Positions 37,701 through 47,736 of a DNA stretch of 64,000 bases are shown piece after piece (the stretch's first letter is position 1; every line of letters begins with the position of its first letter). The stretch is from Streptococcus sp. SK643. Its GTDB lineage: Bacteria; Bacillota; Bacilli; Lactobacillales; Streptococcaceae. Under the pieces are notes generated by a model that ran no database searches, was not told the DNA's origin, and saw only the letters and a list, made by a program, of their open reading frames with translations. The position numbers were made by a program, and so were the translations under genes. Location: the NCBI RefSeq assembly GCF_000259505.1, contig NZ_AJMM01000008.1:291512-355511 (forward strand), written 5' to 3'.

Positions 37701-39088
37701 TAGTTTTCTTCCGCTCCAAGTGCTCCGTGATCGTGGTGCAAGGAAACTCCATGGAATTTAATACGTTCACCATTCAAAGAGAAACCTTCATTTGGTGTCC
37801 AGTTATAGTAACGATAACCAAACAGGTCTTTCTTAGCATCCACCAACTGACCGTCACGATATACACGAGTAACCAATTCGTACAAAGCAGGTTTATCACT
37901 TAGGACTGTCCAGAGCTTTGGTTTTTCAACTTCTAAAATAGCATCAAGTTGTGTCGTTTCATGAGCTTTCAAAGTACGACTAGAAGTACGAACTAAGCCT
38001 GTTACAGGCTGTCCACCACGTTCAACAATTTGATATTCAGCAACAAGTTCGTGGTCCTTATCATCAGTATTAACAATTTTACTTGTTACATGAGTTTCTA
38101 CCTTACCGTTTTTTTGCTCCTCTAGTTTTGGTGTTAAAATAGTTGTACCATTTTTCTCCACATGGACCTTATCAGTCACTTGTAAAGTCACATCACGGTA
38201 GATACCACTTCCTGAATACCAACGGCTGCTTGGCTGTTTGTTGACTGCATGAACAGCAACTACATTCTCACGGCCATCCTTATTTAAATATTTAGTAATG
38301 TCATAAGAAAATTGGTTATAACCATTTGGATAATGTCCTACTAACTGACCATTGACATATACTTGTGAGTCCATGTAGACACCATCAAAAGTCAGACGAA
38401 CATTTTTATTTAAATCTTTTTCATCAAGTTTAAATGTCTTACGATACCAAGCTTCACCACCATTAAGCTGCCCACCTTCGTTTTGTGCAGGGGATTGATG
38501 GTCAAAATCGTTGAAAATACTCCAGTCGTGTGGCAAATCTAATTTATTCCATGAAGACACATCTGCGTCAGGTTTAATCGCTTCTTTAGAATTTGCATTG
38601 AGTTTAAAGTGCCAATTTTGATTAAAATTCACTTTTCTGTCTTCAATCATTTGATTCACTTCTTCATTTGTTACAGCTTTAGCAACATCTTCTTTTACAG
38701 GTTTTTCTTGACTTGTGGGTTGAGTTTCAACCTTTGGAGCCTTTTCTACTTGCTTAATGGCTGCTTTTTCTTCTTTAGGTGCTAGAACTTCAGCATCTTT
38801 CTTAATTTTATTAGAGGTCTCATTTGGATTAGGAATGTTTTGTTCTGGACTTGCAACCTCATCTTTAGTAGTTAAAGATTGACCACCCTTATTTTCTACT
38901 GTCGGATTATCCTTATTTTCTTTCTCTACAGTTTGAGTGACAGGATTTTCTTCTGCATATACTATAGATTCGCCAGCTATATTTTCTCCAAACAGAACTG
39001 CACAGGTTCCAATCATAACGGAGCAAGCTCCAACAGCAAACTTACGAATACTATAAACTCTTTTCCGATTCCAATGGCCTTTATCCAT
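31775..39088 (-). CDS. bgaA: Surface-anchored beta-galactosidase BgaA
   Basis: A 2437-residue cell-wall enzyme. N-terminal YSIRK signal (VYSIRKFAVGACSVMIG) and C-terminal sortase motif LPNTG at 2403-2407 with hydrophobic helix and basic tail. The GH2 module (about 150-850) carries acid/base Glu565 (SIGNEIGEAN) and nucleophile Glu646 (YGSETSS). Downstream are Ig-like domains, two carbohydrate-binding modules of CBM71 type (each with a RRWTNW/NRWTNW segment, about 1500-1680 and 1840-2010), and three G5-like repeats (about 2090-2340). It removes terminal beta-1,4-galactose from host glycans and its CBMs promote adhesion. By memory the pneumococcal form is about 200 residues shorter, so extra C-terminal repeats are likely here. 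AAAGGAGG precedes the ATG; cre-like sites lie in the promoter region, suggesting carbon catabolite control. Confidence 0.96.
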   Translation of the reverse strand: MDKGHWNRKRVYSIRKFAVGACSVMIGTCAVLFGENIAGESIVYAEENPVTQTVEKENKDNPTVENKGGQSLTTKDEVASPEQNIPNPNETSNKIKKDAEVLAPKEEKAAIKQVEKAPKVETQPTSQEKPVKEDVAKAVTNEEVNQMIEDRKVNFNQNWHFKLNANSKEAIKPDADVSSWNKLDLPHDWSIFNDFDHQSPAQNEGGQLNGGEAWYRKTFKLDEKDLNKNVRLTFDGVYMDSQVYVNGQLVGHYPNGYNQFSYDITKYLNKDGRENVVAVHAVNKQPSSRWYSGSGIYRDVTLQVTDKVHVEKNGTTILTPKLEEQKNGKVETHVTSKIVNTDDKDHELVAEYQIVERGGQPVTGLVRTSSRTLKAHETTQLDAILEVEKPKLWTVLSDKPALYELVTRVYRDGQLVDAKKDLFGYRYYNWTPNEGFSLNGERIKFHGVSLHHDHGALGAEENYKAEYRRLKQMKEMGVNSIRTTHNPASEQTLQIAAELGLLVQEEAFDTWYGGKKPYDYGRFFEKDATHPEAKKDEKWSDFDLRTMVERGKNNPAIFMWSIGNEIGEANGDAHSLATVKRLVKVIKDVDKTRYVTMGADKFRFGNGSGGHEKIAEELDAVGFNYSEDNYKALRAKHPKWLIYGSETSSATRTRGSYYRPERELKHSNGPERNYEQSDYGNDRVGWGKTATDSWTFDRDNAGYAGQFIWTGTDYIGEPTPWHNQNHTPVKSSYFGIVDTAGIPKHDFYLYQSQWVSVKKKPMVHLLPHWNWENEALASKVADSEGKIPVRAYSNASSVELFLNGQSLGEKKFNKKQTSDGRTYQEGANAKELYLEWKVAYQPGTLEAVARDDAGKEIARDKITTAGQPAGVRLIKEDHAIAADGKDLTYIYYEIVDSQGNVVPTANNLVRFQLHGQGQLVGVDNGEQASRERYKAQPDGSWVRRAFNGKGVAIVKSTEQAGKFTLTAHSDLLKSAQVTVFTGKQEDKEKTVLGTETPKVRTVISQIPKMPKTVAFVYSDGSREKHPVTWSPVDVSQPGVVTVKGIAEGREVEARVDVLAIAKELPTVKRVAPGTDLNDVDKYVSIAVTDGSVQEYEVDKWEIAEADKAKLSVAGSRIQMTGQLAGETIRATLVVGEGEVSEPVVPNVSVGGEAISGLSSQSPMHYKTLPYGAHLPEVTASAENADVTVLQASAANGMRASIFVQSKDGGPLQTYAVQFLEEAPKIDHLTLQVEQAASLKEDQTANLLVLAHYQDGTQAVLPADKVTFSTSGEGEVAVRKGMLEMHKPGAVTLKAEYEGAKGQVDLTIQPNTEKKVVQAIRPVNVVTDLHQEPSLPATVTVEYDKGFPKTHKVTWQSIPKEKLDRYQTFDVLGKVEGIDLEAHAKVSVEGIISVEEVSVTTPISEAPKLPESVRTYDSNGQVSSAKVAWDVISPDQYAKEGNFTVNGRLEGSQLTTKLHVRVSAQTEQGANISDQWTGSELPLAFASDSNPSDPVSNVNDKLISFNDRPANRWTNWNRKPEASVGVLFGDSGILSKRSVDNLSVGFHEDHGVGVPKTYVIEYYVGKTVPTAPKNPSFVSNENHVFNDDANWKPVTNLKAPDQLKAGEMNHFSFDKVDTYAIRMRMVRLDNKKGTSITEVQIFAKQVAAAKQGHTNIQVDGKDLANFNPELKDYYLESVEGKVPSVTASVTNNGLATVVPSVREGEPVRVTAKAENGDILGEYRLHFTNDKELLSSKPVAAVKQSRLLQLGQQLDLPSKVSVYFTGKDAYEAKDLAVEWEEVPAENLNKTGQFTVRGHVLGSDLKAEISVRVTDKLGEVLSDNPEYNENGNQAFASATNDIDKNSHDRVDYINDGDHSENRRWTNWSALPSANPEVSAGVIFRENGKIVERTVAQAKLQFFADSGTDAPSKLVLERYVGPEFDVPTYYSNYQAYEGNHPFNTPENWQAVPYKADKEIEAGDQINVSFKPVKTKALRWRMERKADKKGVAILEMSFLAPSELPQESTKSKILVDGNELPNFAEDRQYYQVTYKGQRPKVSVEETDHVASTVVDSGHDNLPVLVRLVSESGKQVKEYRIQFTKEKPLSEKTVAAVQEETSRLDVVEKELAFNTIEKKDSTLYIGETHVEQEGQVGKERIFTIVNPDGTKVETGREVVQKPVNRIVLLGTKVGTALPEDEVKNLVLDRPELILEEETVDFKVEERKNPKLYIGETRVLQEGKQGVRVHLYEVENGKRQLKESYDKVALQNRIVEIGTNPGTALPEDEVKNLVLDRPELILEEETVDFKVVEHKTDKLYQGETHVLQEGQKGLRIRLYEVVNGKRTLKESYDKVIAKDRIVEVGLAKQSSKPLSDTKTTVEQDVSKLVAKDNMKPLAQTITKTQDVSDKVAIEQNSSTQSNTKAEKSQLPNTGSENNQATVAAGLALLGLGVGLASVKNKKED
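32241..32590 (-). repeat. Direct repeat in the C-terminal G5 region of bgaA
   Basis: Two copies, about 258 bases apart, of an almost identical segment (about 32250-32335 and 32508-32593) encode the linker GTALPEDEVKNLVLDR followed by PELILEEETVDFKV. Only a few bases differ. The adjoining G5-like domains (LYIGETRVLQEG, LYQGETHVLQEG, LYIGETHVEQEG) are also related. This points to domain duplication and a possible copy-number change. Confidence 0.85.
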
Positions 39089-39102
39089 AAAGTCCTCCTT
39101 TT

Positions 39103-39135
39103 AGTAAACGCTTTACTTTTTTGAAAGCGCATTCT
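39103..39135 (-). promoter_or_regulatory. Two cre-like (CcpA) sites upstream of bgaA
   Basis: AGTAAACGCTTTACT (39103-39117) is an almost symmetric cre-like sequence, and TGAAAGCGCATTCT (39122-39135) matches TGWAARCGYTWNCW at 13 of 14 positions. A -10 TATAAT on the minus strand (39139-39144) lies just upstream, so both sites sit over or just after the transcription start, where CcpA would block transcription. Binding is inferred from consensus only. Confidence 0.65.
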
Positions 39136-39138
39136 TTT

Positions 39139-39466
39139 ATTATAATTACTATTTTATAAAATAATATAAGATTTTTCAACAGTTTAATTATATAAACTTA
39201 CAATTTTCAATTCTTTTCTATAATTTGTAGATTTTTTACTTAATTTTTAACTTACTGATACTAGCTAGTATTTACTTTTCTAAACAAAAAAAAACTTAAA
39301 TACAAACATAGGATTTCTAAAATTTGGGAGTCTTTATTGTAAAAGCTGTTTTACTTATATTCAGAATTAAATTTCAAATTAAGAAGTAAAAAACTATTAG
39401 TTCTTTAGCTTTTGAACGATATGTATAAATATTTTTCATAATAGTATAGATTTCAGATAGAAAACT
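39139..39466. other. AT-rich upstream region of bgaA
   Basis: It holds the bgaA -10 (39139-39144, minus strand) and a perfect 14-base palindrome ATACTAGCTAGTAT (39258-39271), a possible operator of unknown owner. No open frame or RNA structure worth naming is seen. Confidence 0.4.
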
Positions 39467-39499
39467 AAAACCTAGCCTGATTTTCCCAAGCTAGGTTTT
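39467..39499. terminator. Terminator after the unknown 392-residue gene
   Basis: AAAACCTAGC pairs perfectly with GCTAGGTTTT across CTGATTTTCCCAA, with T-runs on both strands. Confidence 0.85.
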
Positions 39500-39502
39500 T
39501 AC

Positions 39503-40681
39503 TTAAATAACTAATCGGTCTAAAAATGGTTTGATACAGTTGGTTAAAATACCTTCTTTCCAAACTCTTTGTGCAGATGATAAATGATCTGACTGGAGGC
39601 TTTCTTTTAGAAAATCTCGAACTTGATCTGGTGAAATTTCAAACTCAAAAGCTTTCATTTTATAGAAAAAGTCAATGATCGGCTCGGTGAGGAAGTCCTG
39701 TGAAAAGGGAATGTATCCTGTTTTACGGTATTCTATGAGAAGACGTGAAAATCGGGATTTTTCATCAGGTATGTCCCTGAAGTAGGAATTGATAAGCCAG
39801 GTCTGCTTCTGTTTTCTTTCAATTGGATCCTGACTGGCAATTCGTTGGTCTTTTTCCAGCTCTTTTTGGTATTGTTTGGACTTGACAGCCCGTTCTGCTC
39901 TATTTTTACCAAAAAGAATTTTCTCCCACTTGCGTTCTTCTTGGGTCAAGGTCTCTGTAAATCCAAAGTAATCTTGATAAGCACGCTCTGCGGGTCCCAT
40001 AGCTAGGACTAGATTGTCTGCATATTGCTTGGCGATTTTATCCCTCTTCTTGCGCTCTTTCTCTGCCTGGATACGTAGGTCTTGCTCGTAGTCGATTTTT
40101 TCCTTACCTAGTTTGACAAGGTAGAGTTGGTCATCTGGTTTTCCAAGTAAAAAGGGTTTGATACACTTTTCAAGGACTTCTTCCATCCGAGCCTTCTTCT
40201 TGGGCTCTGCCTTGGTCCAACTTCCTCCTCTAAAAACTTCAAGAAATAGTTCATAATCTCTTTCTGGAGTAAATTGATTTCCTCGATTGGCTTTAAAAAC
40301 ACCTTTTTCCCAGAGCCACTTTAGAAGACGCTTGTCAAAGTCACTTTTATTGACCTTGATTTTTTCCTTTTTCTGGGCTTTTCTGGTCAGATTTTCAACC
40401 TTTCTGAGCAGTTTTTCTTCCTCTTCCAGTTGCCGGTCAAGGGTCAATCGATGAAAATGCCGAACACAATCGCTACCAATCGGAAAGAGGCGTTGGCCTG
40501 TGACACCATTAAAGAGTTCGTAAGCGTATTTGATAGCATTTCCACAGACACAATTGCTACGGCCGATACCGTTAAAAATCAAGGAAACTTCATTCCATTC
40601 CTTGGTAGCTTGCTCCCAAGTATCAGCTTTTGAAGCCTGTAACACCGCATCATGCAGGGATTTTCTAACTGGAAGTGTCAT
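39503..40681 (-). CDS. Conserved hypothetical protein with Cys/His motif
   Basis: A 392-residue soluble protein that I do not recognise. The N-terminal 85 residues contain NCVCGNAIKYAYEL, then GSDCVRHFH, a CxC...C..H arrangement that could bind zinc. Residues about 80-330 are long, highly charged helices rich in Lys and Glu (EEEEKLLRKVENLTRKAQKK), partly coiled-coil in character. The C-terminal 50 residues repeat an element of the middle: KCIKPFLLGK and NCIKPFLDRL, both after an EVLE/VWKEG helix. A role on nucleic acid is possible from the zinc-like motif, charge and position beside rexAB, but this is only a guess. It is separated from rexA by a BOX element; AAAGGAG lies before its ATG. Confidence 0.75.
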   Translation of the reverse strand: MTLPVRKSLHDAVLQASKADTWEQATKEWNEVSLIFNGIGRSNCVCGNAIKYAYELFNGVTGQRLFPIGSDCVRHFHRLTLDRQLEEEEKLLRKVENLTRKAQKKEKIKVNKSDFDKRLLKWLWEKGVFKANRGNQFTPERDYELFLEVFRGGSWTKAEPKKKARMEEVLEKCIKPFLLGKPDDQLYLVKLGKEKIDYEQDLRIQAEKERKKRDKIAKQYADNLVLAMGPAERAYQDYFGFTETLTQEERKWEKILFGKNRAERAVKSKQYQKELEKDQRIASQDPIERKQKQTWLINSYFRDIPDEKSRFSRLLIEYRKTGYIPFSQDFLTEPIIDFFYKMKAFEFEISPDQVRDFLKESLQSDHLSSAQRVWKEGILTNCIKPFLDRLVI

Positions 40682-40697
40682 GAGATCTCCTTTCTAA

Positions 40698-40810
40698 TAC
40701 TCAATAAAAATCAAAGAGCAAACTAGAAAGCTAGCCATAGGTTGCTCAAAACACTGTTTTGAGGTTGCAGATGGAAGCTGACGTGGTTTGAATAGATTTT
40801 CGAAGAGTAT
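40698..40810. repeat. BOX element (boxC and boxA parts, no boxB)
   Basis: Ends form the inverted pair ATACTC...GAGTAT. The left part (CAAAGAGCAAACTAG, GCTAGCC, TTGCTCAAAACACTGTTTTG) and the right part (GCTGACGTGGTTTGAA, GATTTTCGAAGAGTAT) match the boxC and boxA sequences of pneumococcal BOX elements. The CAAAACACTGTTTTG palindrome can fold. BOX is a non-autonomous small element characteristic of S. pneumoniae and its close relatives. This copy lacks part of boxA. Confidence 0.88.
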
Positions 40811-40813
40811 AAA

Positions 40814-43800
40814 TTATACTTTTACAACTTGAACCTCATCTTTCCCGAGTAAAATCAAGTATTTGTCAATATTTTCAATCGAATAGGCTCGAGATAAAGC
40901 CTCTCCGTATAGGGCTAACTGACCACGATAGAGGTCTATGAGTTGACTTGGCTCGTCATAGCGGTCTGTCTTATAGTCAAAAAGAACAATTTTGTCTTCG
41001 TAAAGTAGATAGCCATCAAGGATACCACGGACAACAAAGTCTTCTTGACTCTTTTGGTCTCGTTTGAGCATGGAGAAAGGTTGCTCGCGATAAAGGTGGT
41101 CGGTATTAGCGATAATTTCCTGACCGAGTGCTGTGTCAAAGAATGCAAGAATTTTCGCAAGATTAATCTTGTCTCTGACAGCTGGGCTGGTTTGAACTTG
41201 TTTGAGAGTTTCTGTCAGGCTAGCAAGCGTTGGTCGCTGGCTGAGGTCAATTCTCTGCATGAGTTCGTGGGTAGCACTACCAATCTCAGCTCCTGTTACC
41301 TTTTCTTTGGTTGAAAAATCTGGCAAATCAAAGTTGATTTTCTTGTCTACTGACTGGCCTTGACCTGCAATCTCGACACCTTCCATATCCATAACTGGTT
41401 CGTAGAATTTCTTGATTTGACTTGGAGTTTGAACACTAGGAAGTTCAATGGCTGCGCGGTGAATACTATTATAAACTTCCACCTCTTTCAGCATTTCAAG
41501 AGCTTCTTTAATGGTTTCTGACTGACGATTGTCTGCTTGGGAGCTATCTTGGAGAGGACTTTTGTTTTCCAACTCTCCGATAGATTCTCTAGTCAGCTGC
41601 TCTTCACCAACAAAAAGATAGCTAAAGTTGAGATGATCCTTGACAAACACTTTACTGATAGCCCAAATCCAATCTTGGAAATTCCTTGCTTGAAGTCTAG
41701 TGTTGCTGTTTAGTTTTCCATTTTTAGCTGCTGGGTATTCTTTGGCTTCCAACTTTTCACGAGATCCTTTACCGACAAGGTAGAGCTTTTTCTCAGCCCG
41801 TGTCATAGCAACATACAGCAGACGCATCTGTTCTGAATAGCTAGCTAGCTGTAATTCCTCTTCGTTCTGTCTATAGGTCAGGCTCGGAATGGAGAGTTTG
41901 ATGGTTTTAGGATAGTGATCTTCCACTGCTCCTGTCTCCATTTTGGCAATATATTTGACACCAAGCCCATTTTTACGACTGAGAATGACTTCTGACATGC
42001 TGTCTTGCTTGTTAAAATCCTGATCCATATTGAGGATAAAAACGTAAGGAAACTCCAGCCCTTTACTTTTGTGAATAGTCATGAGTTCTACAGCATCCTT
42101 GGGCGGTGCGACAGCCACGCTAGCAAGATCGTGCTGGGCTTCTAAAACTTGGTCAATCATACGAATAAAACGCGACAAGCCCTTGAAATTGCTCTTTTCA
42201 AATTGATCAGCACGCAGTGCTAGGGCATAGAGATTAGCTTGTCTAGCAGGCCCATTTGGCAAAGCCCCGACATAATCGTAGTAAAAACGGTCGTTGTAAA
42301 TCTTCCAAATCAAGTCATAGAGGGAGTGCGTTTTGGCATACAGTCGCCAAGAAGCCAAGATATCTATGAATTGTTTTAGTTTCTCAGCTAGGGCCGTGTG
42401 AATCAAGTTTTTCTGGCTTGTTACCATTTTTTGTGCATTGACCAGTTTTTCATAGAGATTTTCTTGGACTTTGTCCTCTGCTTTCTGAAGGGACAAACGT
42501 GCTAACTCATCCTCGTCAAAGCCAAACATTGGAGACTTCATAAGGGCAACTAAGGCATAGTCTTGCAGGGGATTGTGAATGACACGAAGGGTGTCTAGCA
42601 TGACTTGCACTTCTAGGGACTGGAGATAATTATTTTGCTCTCCGTCAGTTTTGACAGGAATTCCGTACTCAGACAGGGCGAGAAGAATCTGGTCATTACG
42701 ACTGCGACTGGAGGTCAGAAGGGCAATTTCTTTAAAGGCAACACCTTTTTCTTGATGAAGTTTCAGAATCTCCTTGATAACTAAGCGCATTTCGCCTGTT
42801 AGTTTCGTTTCTGCCTGACCCTCTTCTTCCTCACTTGTGTCGTCCTTGTCGTAGAGGAGAAATTCTGCCTTGTTGTCTGGATTGGGAGTCAGCTTGGTAT
42901 TAGCAAATACAAGTTGGTGCATGCTGTCATAGTTGATTTCACCAACCTCTTGATTCATGAGACGTTCAAAGACATCATTGGTTGCTGACAGTACTTCTGA
43001 ACTACTACGGAAATTTTCTTTGAGGAGAATAAGCTTGCCCTCTTTTGGATTTTGCGCATAGCGTTGGAATTTTGCATTGAAAATCTGAGGGTCGGCCTGA
43101 CGGAAACGATAGATGGATTGCTTGATATCTCCCACCATAAAGCGATTGTGACCATTACACAGCAATTCCAGCATCCGTTCTTGAATATGGTTGGTATCCT
43201 GATACTCATCTACCATGACTTCGTGGAAACGCTCCTGATAAGCTTCACGGACTTTCGGGAAATTCTCTAAAATCTCAATGGTGTAATGGCTGATATCAGC
43301 GAATTCAAAGGCATTTTCCTGACGTTTACGCTGACGATAAGCTTCCACAAAATCACTCATGAAAGATTGGAAAGTTTTAGCTAGTTCCCATGTGTCTTGA
43401 TGATAGCGTTCTTGATAGTCTAGAATCGTTATCTGATCTGCTAGTTGTCCTAGTTTAGCAAACTGGGCCTTTCTCTCTTCATTGTATGCATCGGCCAGTG
43501 GCTTCAAATCAGCCTTGCGACTGGCATTAGTCAGAGCCCGACCATTTTTCTCTTTCGAAATTGCAACAACACGCGCAAGCACTGCTTGAAAAGCCTGACT
43601 ATCGGACTCTTGATTCAAGAAGCCAATTTCATCCAGAATCAACTGGACATTTTCTAAATAGGCAGTCTTTGGAAACTCCTTGGCATCATTATCCAGATGG
43701 TAACGGAAAAAGCTTTCCAAATCCCAAAGAGCCTGTTTGATTTGCTCAGTCAGTCTTTCTTTTTCACTGCTAAAATCAACCTCTTCAAAGCCTTTGAGGA

Positions 43801-44464
43801 AAGATTCACTCAGCCATTTCTGAGGATTACTGGTGGATTGGAGGAAGTCATAAATTTTATAGACTTGCTGGCGCAGACCACGTTCATCCTTGCCACGCCC
43901 TGCAAAATTTTTCAGCAAATGACTAAACTTCTCTTTCTGTTTACCTTGGTAATGGGCTTCAAAAACCTCATGAAAGACTTCGTTTTTTAGAAGGAGTTGC
44001 TCGCTTTGGTTTTGTAAAATACGGAAATTAGGCGCAATATCAAGCAGATAGCCATGTTTACCAAGGAATTTTTGTGTGAAAGAGTCCATGGTACCGATGG
44101 CAGCGTTGGGTAGGTCTGCCAACTGGCGGCCCAAGTGTTGTTTGAGCTCGACATCATCCGTTTCTTGAATTTGTTGGCTGATTTTTTTCTCCAAACGTTC
44201 CTTAAGCTCTGTGGCAGCCTTGACGGTAAAGGTTGAGATAAAGAGTTGACTGATTTCCACTCCACGCGCTAATTGGTCCAGAATACGCTCGACCATGACA
44301 AAAGTCTTCCCAGAACCAGCCGATGCTGAGACAAGGATATTTTGACCAGAAGTGTAGATGGCTTCAATTTGCTCGGCAGTTTTCTTTTGTTCCTTGCTCG
44401 AGTGCGCTTCTGCTTCTTGTAATTTTTGAATTTCCTTCTCAGTTAAAAAGGGAATGGGCTTCAT
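40814..44464 (-). CDS. rexA: ATP-dependent nuclease/helicase subunit RexA (AddA)
   Basis: A 1216-residue SF1A UvrD-like helicase-nuclease. Walker A is SASAGSGKT (about residues 46-54); later helicase motifs include [41 protein letters not shown] and [12 protein letters not shown]. The C-terminal RecB-type nuclease motif is FDYKTDR. With RexB it resects double-strand ends up to Chi for RecA loading. It overlaps the 3' end of rexB by four bases (ATGA). Confidence 0.97.
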   Translation of the reverse strand: MKPIPFLTEKEIQKLQEAEAHSSKEQKKTAEQIEAIYTSGQNILVSASAGSGKTFVMVERILDQLARGVEISQLFISTFTVKAATELKERLEKKISQQIQETDDVELKQHLGRQLADLPNAAIGTMDSFTQKFLGKHGYLLDIAPNFRILQNQSEQLLLKNEVFHEVFEAHYQGKQKEKFSHLLKNFAGRGKDERGLRQQVYKIYDFLQSTSNPQKWLSESFLKGFEEVDFSSEKERLTEQIKQALWDLESFFRYHLDNDAKEFPKTAYLENVQLILDEIGFLNQESDSQAFQAVLARVVAISKEKNGRALTNASRKADLKPLADAYNEERKAQFAKLGQLADQITILDYQERYHQDTWELAKTFQSFMSDFVEAYRQRKRQENAFEFADISHYTIEILENFPKVREAYQERFHEVMVDEYQDTNHIQERMLELLCNGHNRFMVGDIKQSIYRFRQADPQIFNAKFQRYAQNPKEGKLILLKENFRSSSEVLSATNDVFERLMNQEVGEINYDSMHQLVFANTKLTPNPDNKAEFLLYDKDDTSEEEEGQAETKLTGEMRLVIKEILKLHQEKGVAFKEIALLTSSRSRNDQILLALSEYGIPVKTDGEQNNYLQSLEVQVMLDTLRVIHNPLQDYALVALMKSPMFGFDEDELARLSLQKAEDKVQENLYEKLVNAQKMVTSQKNLIHTALAEKLKQFIDILASWRLYAKTHSLYDLIWKIYNDRFYYDYVGALPNGPARQANLYALALRADQFEKSNFKGLSRFIRMIDQVLEAQHDLASVAVAPPKDAVELMTIHKSKGLEFPYVFILNMDQDFNKQDSMSEVILSRKNGLGVKYIAKMETGAVEDHYPKTIKLSIPSLTYRQNEEELQLASYSEQMRLLYVAMTRAEKKLYLVGKGSREKLEAKEYPAAKNGKLNSNTRLQARNFQDWIWAISKVFVKDHLNFSYLFVGEEQLTRESIGELENKSPLQDSSQADNRQSETIKEALEMLKEVEVYNSIHRAAIELPSVQTPSQIKKFYEPVMDMEGVEIAGQGQSVDKKINFDLPDFSTKEKVTGAEIGSATHELMQRIDLSQRPTLASLTETLKQVQTSPAVRDKINLAKILAFFDTALGQEIIANTDHLYREQPFSMLKRDQKSQEDFVVRGILDGYLLYEDKIVLFDYKTDRYDEPSQLIDLYRGQLALYGEALSRAYSIENIDKYLILLGKDEVQVVKV

Positions 44465-47400
44465 CGATTCAACTCCTCTCTTATTTTTTCAAACCAAGCG
44501 TGCTTGAGTTTTTCTCCAACCAGACGCTTGCCGTCAGCCAAGTCCAACTTTTCTAGGAAACGGGCTTGTCCCAAGTGGTAATTGGCTTCAAATCCAGTGA
44601 TGGCTTGGTGTTGCTGAACATACGGTGCAATACTTCTGCCATTTTCAGTATAAGGGTTAATGGCGAACTGGCCTGCTAAAATCTTCTCAGCTGCTTTCTT
44701 GTAAAGATGGGCATTGTAGTCTAGTAAGAGCTGGAATTCCTCATCTGTCAGCTGATTAGACTTGTTTTTGTTATAAAATTCGCCCAAATGACTGCTTTCT
44801 TTTTCTAAAAAGAGGCCTTGGTATTTCATTGACTTGCTAGCTTCTACTACTGCACCTGCCAGACTTTTAACGGCCATCAGAGATTGGACAGGTTCAGCCA
44901 TTTCCAAGTACATAGCGCCGAAAAAGTTCTGCTCCCCTTCTCTCTTTAAGGCAGCTAGATAAGTTGGCAACTGGGAATTGAGCCCATTAAAGAAATGAGG
45001 AAATTGGAACTGAGTTAAACTAGACTTGTAGTCTACTACCCCTATCGCTCCATCAGCTTTCAAACGGTCAATTCGGTCAACCTTACCTCGTACAAAGACA
45101 CTGCGACCATTGTCCAATTGAATAAAGGCCTGCTCTTTCCCACCGAAATTCGCTTCCTCTTTGATGGTTTCAATAGCTGGATTGTGTCGGAGAATATGTC
45201 CAGTCGTCCGCGCCACATCAAGTAGAACTTCCTTGGTAAACTGTGCTTCCAAACTTTCTTGATAAATGGCTTCAAATTCGCGTTCTTGACTGGTTTCTTG
45301 GATAGCTTGTTCTAGACGTTTGTCAAAGGAATCTTCGTCAGGTAACTGCAAGGCACGTTCAAAAATACGGTGCAAGAAATTTCCGTGACTACGAGCATCT
45401 GGACGTAGGCGCAATTCCTCCTGTAAGCCTAGAACATAACGGAGGAAATAACTGTATTCATTGCGATAAAACTCGGTCAAACCAGAGGTAGACAGGTAAA
45501 ACTCCTGATCAGCAGGATAGAGAGCTTGCAAGGTGTCCATGGTCAAGGGATTGCTGCTTGGACTGGTTGGGAGGGCTGGATTTGCAAGCCCTTTTTGGTC
45601 TAGTTTTTTACCCATGACACGCGCCAGAACTTTAATAAATGTCAAATCTTGCTCAGTCTCACTCATCTCACCCTGCTGGTGATAGGCAACCAGACTAGAC
45701 AAAAGACTGTGATAGGACCCCATATCCTCCTTAGACAGCTCTTTGTGATTAAACCTCTTCTCTTTCCTGCTAAATCCAAAATGGACTAGCTCTTGAAGAT
45801 AGGCTGATTCCTTGCTTTCACTTTCGTTAAAAAGGCTTGGAGCTGACAAGACCAACTGCTTACGCGCAGAATTAACCAATGAAAGCATAGTATAGCGATT
45901 TTTCTTGAGGTTTTCACTGCTGGCAATCAGTAATTGAACACCTTCTTCGGTTGCTTGGTTTAAGCTTTGTCTTTCTTCATCAGTTAAAAGACTGGTATTT
46001 TGCGCGATTTTTGGTAAATTGTCCTGAGTCAGACCAATAGCGTAGACAAAGTCAGAAGTCAGTGGCGCAATCAAATCGTAACTCTGCACCAGAACAGTGT
46101 CTACTGTTGCTGGAATGGTACGGTATTGGGACAAACTCATTCCAGAATTGAGCAAGGCTAGGAAGTCCTCTAGACTAACCTGTGAACCAGCAAAAACAGT
46201 CGCAAATTGTTCTAAAACATGGCAGAAGGCCTTCCAAACTTCGGCTTGTCTTTCCTGTTCTACAGCTTCCATAGTGGCTGTCAAATCTTGTAACTGCTTG
46301 GTCACAGCTCCTTCTTTTAGAAAAGAGTTCCACTTTTGCAAGAGATTTTCAGCCTTCTGTTTTCGGCTAGCAAAAAGAGACTCAAGAGGGGTTAAAATAC
46401 GCAGACGAAGGGCATTCAAACCTTCCAAATCAAACTTTCCATGGTGGGATTTGGTGAAGGCTTGCTGAAAGGCTGGCAAGCCATTGATACCAAGATAGCG
46501 GATATACTGCTCAAATGCGTCAATATCAGTCTGACTAAGGTCAGTATACAGACCTGTTCTGAGAAGGTTAATCAAATCCTCCTGGCGGAAACGATAACGT
46601 TTCAAAGCCAAAATAGACTCGACAAACTGTGTCAAAGGATGATGCGCCATGGATTCGCTTTTACCAAGATAGAAAGGAATCTGGTACTGGTCAAAAATGG
46701 TCTTTAAAGACAACTGATAAGAAGCTACATCACCTAAAAGTATACGGAAATACTTGTAACTCAGGTCTGGATTTTCATGTAATTTCTGACGAATGCTACG
46801 TGCAACCAATTCCAACTCTTCTTTTTGCGTCAAGCAAGACCAGATTTGTAAGTTTTCACGGTCCTCATCATCTATATTCAATGTTAATTTTGAAAAGTCA
46901 TAAGACGACTCCAGCATACGAGATGCCTTGTCAAAACTATCCATCTTTTCATGAGTTTGAGAACAGTCCAGAGCAGGCGTTTGGTATTTAGCACCTAAAT
47001 GATGAAGAAATTCTACACTGGCTTGGTAGAGATTACCCTCAGCGAATGGACTGGTATAAGCTTTCTTACTAGCATAAGCCCCGATAACAATCTCAACATC
47101 CTTGCCATGAAGTAAGTCCACAATCCGCTCTTCCTCGGCAGAAAAACGGGTAAATCCATCAATGACCAAGGCGATTTGGGTAAAATCACTACTAACTTTG
47201 TCATTCTCAATAGCCTCAATCAAATGGGATAACTGACTTCCTTGAGCCAACTGACCTTGATTAAGATAGGCAGTTATTTTCTCAAAAATCAAGAGTAAAT
47301 CGGCTCTCTTATCCTCATCCGTCAAACTCTCCAAGTCCAAAAAACTCATCTGAGCTTTGGTCATCTCGTGGTAAAGCTCAATCAACTGCTGGATAAATTG

Positions 47401-47736
47401 AGGATCCTGCTTGATAGCTCCATAAACACGTAAATCCTTAGGATCAAGTTCGGCAAGGCATTTGTAAAAGGCCATCCCAAGACCGATATCATCAAGACTG
47501 GTCTTGGCAGGCAGGTCATTCAAGACCAGGTAACGAGCCATTTGAGCAAAGCGCGTGACGGTAATCGCAAAAGAAGCCTGCTGGGACAAGCATTCCAGCA
47601 CGGCGCGTTCCTTTTCAAAAGAAAGAGAGTTTGGAGCGATGTAGAAGACCCGCTTGCCAGCAGCAACTAGCTCCTCCGCCTCTCTGGTTAGAATTTCAGT
47701 CAAAGAAGTCCGAATATCAGTATAAAGTAATTTCAT
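44461..47736 (-). CDS. rexB: ATP-dependent nuclease subunit RexB (AddB-like)
   Basis: About 1091 residues. The start at 47736 ([16 protein letters not shown]) follows GAGGCAGAG; an ATG eight codons upstream is too near its AAGG. The N-terminal half has an inactive-helicase fold: no Walker A is seen ([16 protein letters not shown] stands in its place), unlike Bacillus AddB. The C-terminal nuclease has GVVDYKSSL. The cysteines that hold an iron-sulfur cluster in AddB are missing ([15 protein letters not shown] has none). This matches lactic-acid-bacterial RexB. First gene of rexBA. Confidence 0.96.
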   Translation of the reverse strand: MKLLYTDIRTSLTEILTREAEELVAAGKRVFYIAPNSLSFEKERAVLECLSQQASFAITVTRFAQMARYLVLNDLPAKTSLDDIGLGMAFYKCLAELDPKDLRVYGAIKQDPQFIQQLIELYHEMTKAQMSFLDLESLTDEDKRADLLLIFEKITAYLNQGQLAQGSQLSHLIEAIENDKVSSDFTQIALVIDGFTRFSAEEERIVDLLHGKDVEIVIGAYASKKAYTSPFAEGNLYQASVEFLHHLGAKYQTPALDCSQTHEKMDSFDKASRMLESSYDFSKLTLNIDDEDRENLQIWSCLTQKEELELVARSIRQKLHENPDLSYKYFRILLGDVASYQLSLKTIFDQYQIPFYLGKSESMAHHPLTQFVESILALKRYRFRQEDLINLLRTGLYTDLSQTDIDAFEQYIRYLGINGLPAFQQAFTKSHHGKFDLEGLNALRLRILTPLESLFASRKQKAENLLQKWNSFLKEGAVTKQLQDLTATMEAVEQERQAEVWKAFCHVLEQFATVFAGSQVSLEDFLALLNSGMSLSQYRTIPATVDTVLVQSYDLIAPLTSDFVYAIGLTQDNLPKIAQNTSLLTDEERQSLNQATEEGVQLLIASSENLKKNRYTMLSLVNSARKQLVLSAPSLFNESESKESAYLQELVHFGFSRKEKRFNHKELSKEDMGSYHSLLSSLVAYHQQGEMSETEQDLTFIKVLARVMGKKLDQKGLANPALPTSPSSNPLTMDTLQALYPADQEFYLSTSGLTEFYRNEYSYFLRYVLGLQEELRLRPDARSHGNFLHRIFERALQLPDEDSFDKRLEQAIQETSQEREFEAIYQESLEAQFTKEVLLDVARTTGHILRHNPAIETIKEEANFGGKEQAFIQLDNGRSVFVRGKVDRIDRLKADGAIGVVDYKSSLTQFQFPHFFNGLNSQLPTYLAALKREGEQNFFGAMYLEMAEPVQSLMAVKSLAGAVVEASKSMKYQGLFLEKESSHLGEFYNKNKSNQLTDEEFQLLLDYNAHLYKKAAEKILAGQFAINPYTENGRSIAPYVQQHQAITGFEANYHLGQARFLEKLDLADGKRLVGEKLKHAWFEKIREELNR

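Noticed and set aside
40698..40810. RUP element
   Set aside because: The sequence matches boxC and boxA of BOX (GCTGACGTGGTTTGAA and GATTTTCGAAGAGTAT), not RUP as I remember it.
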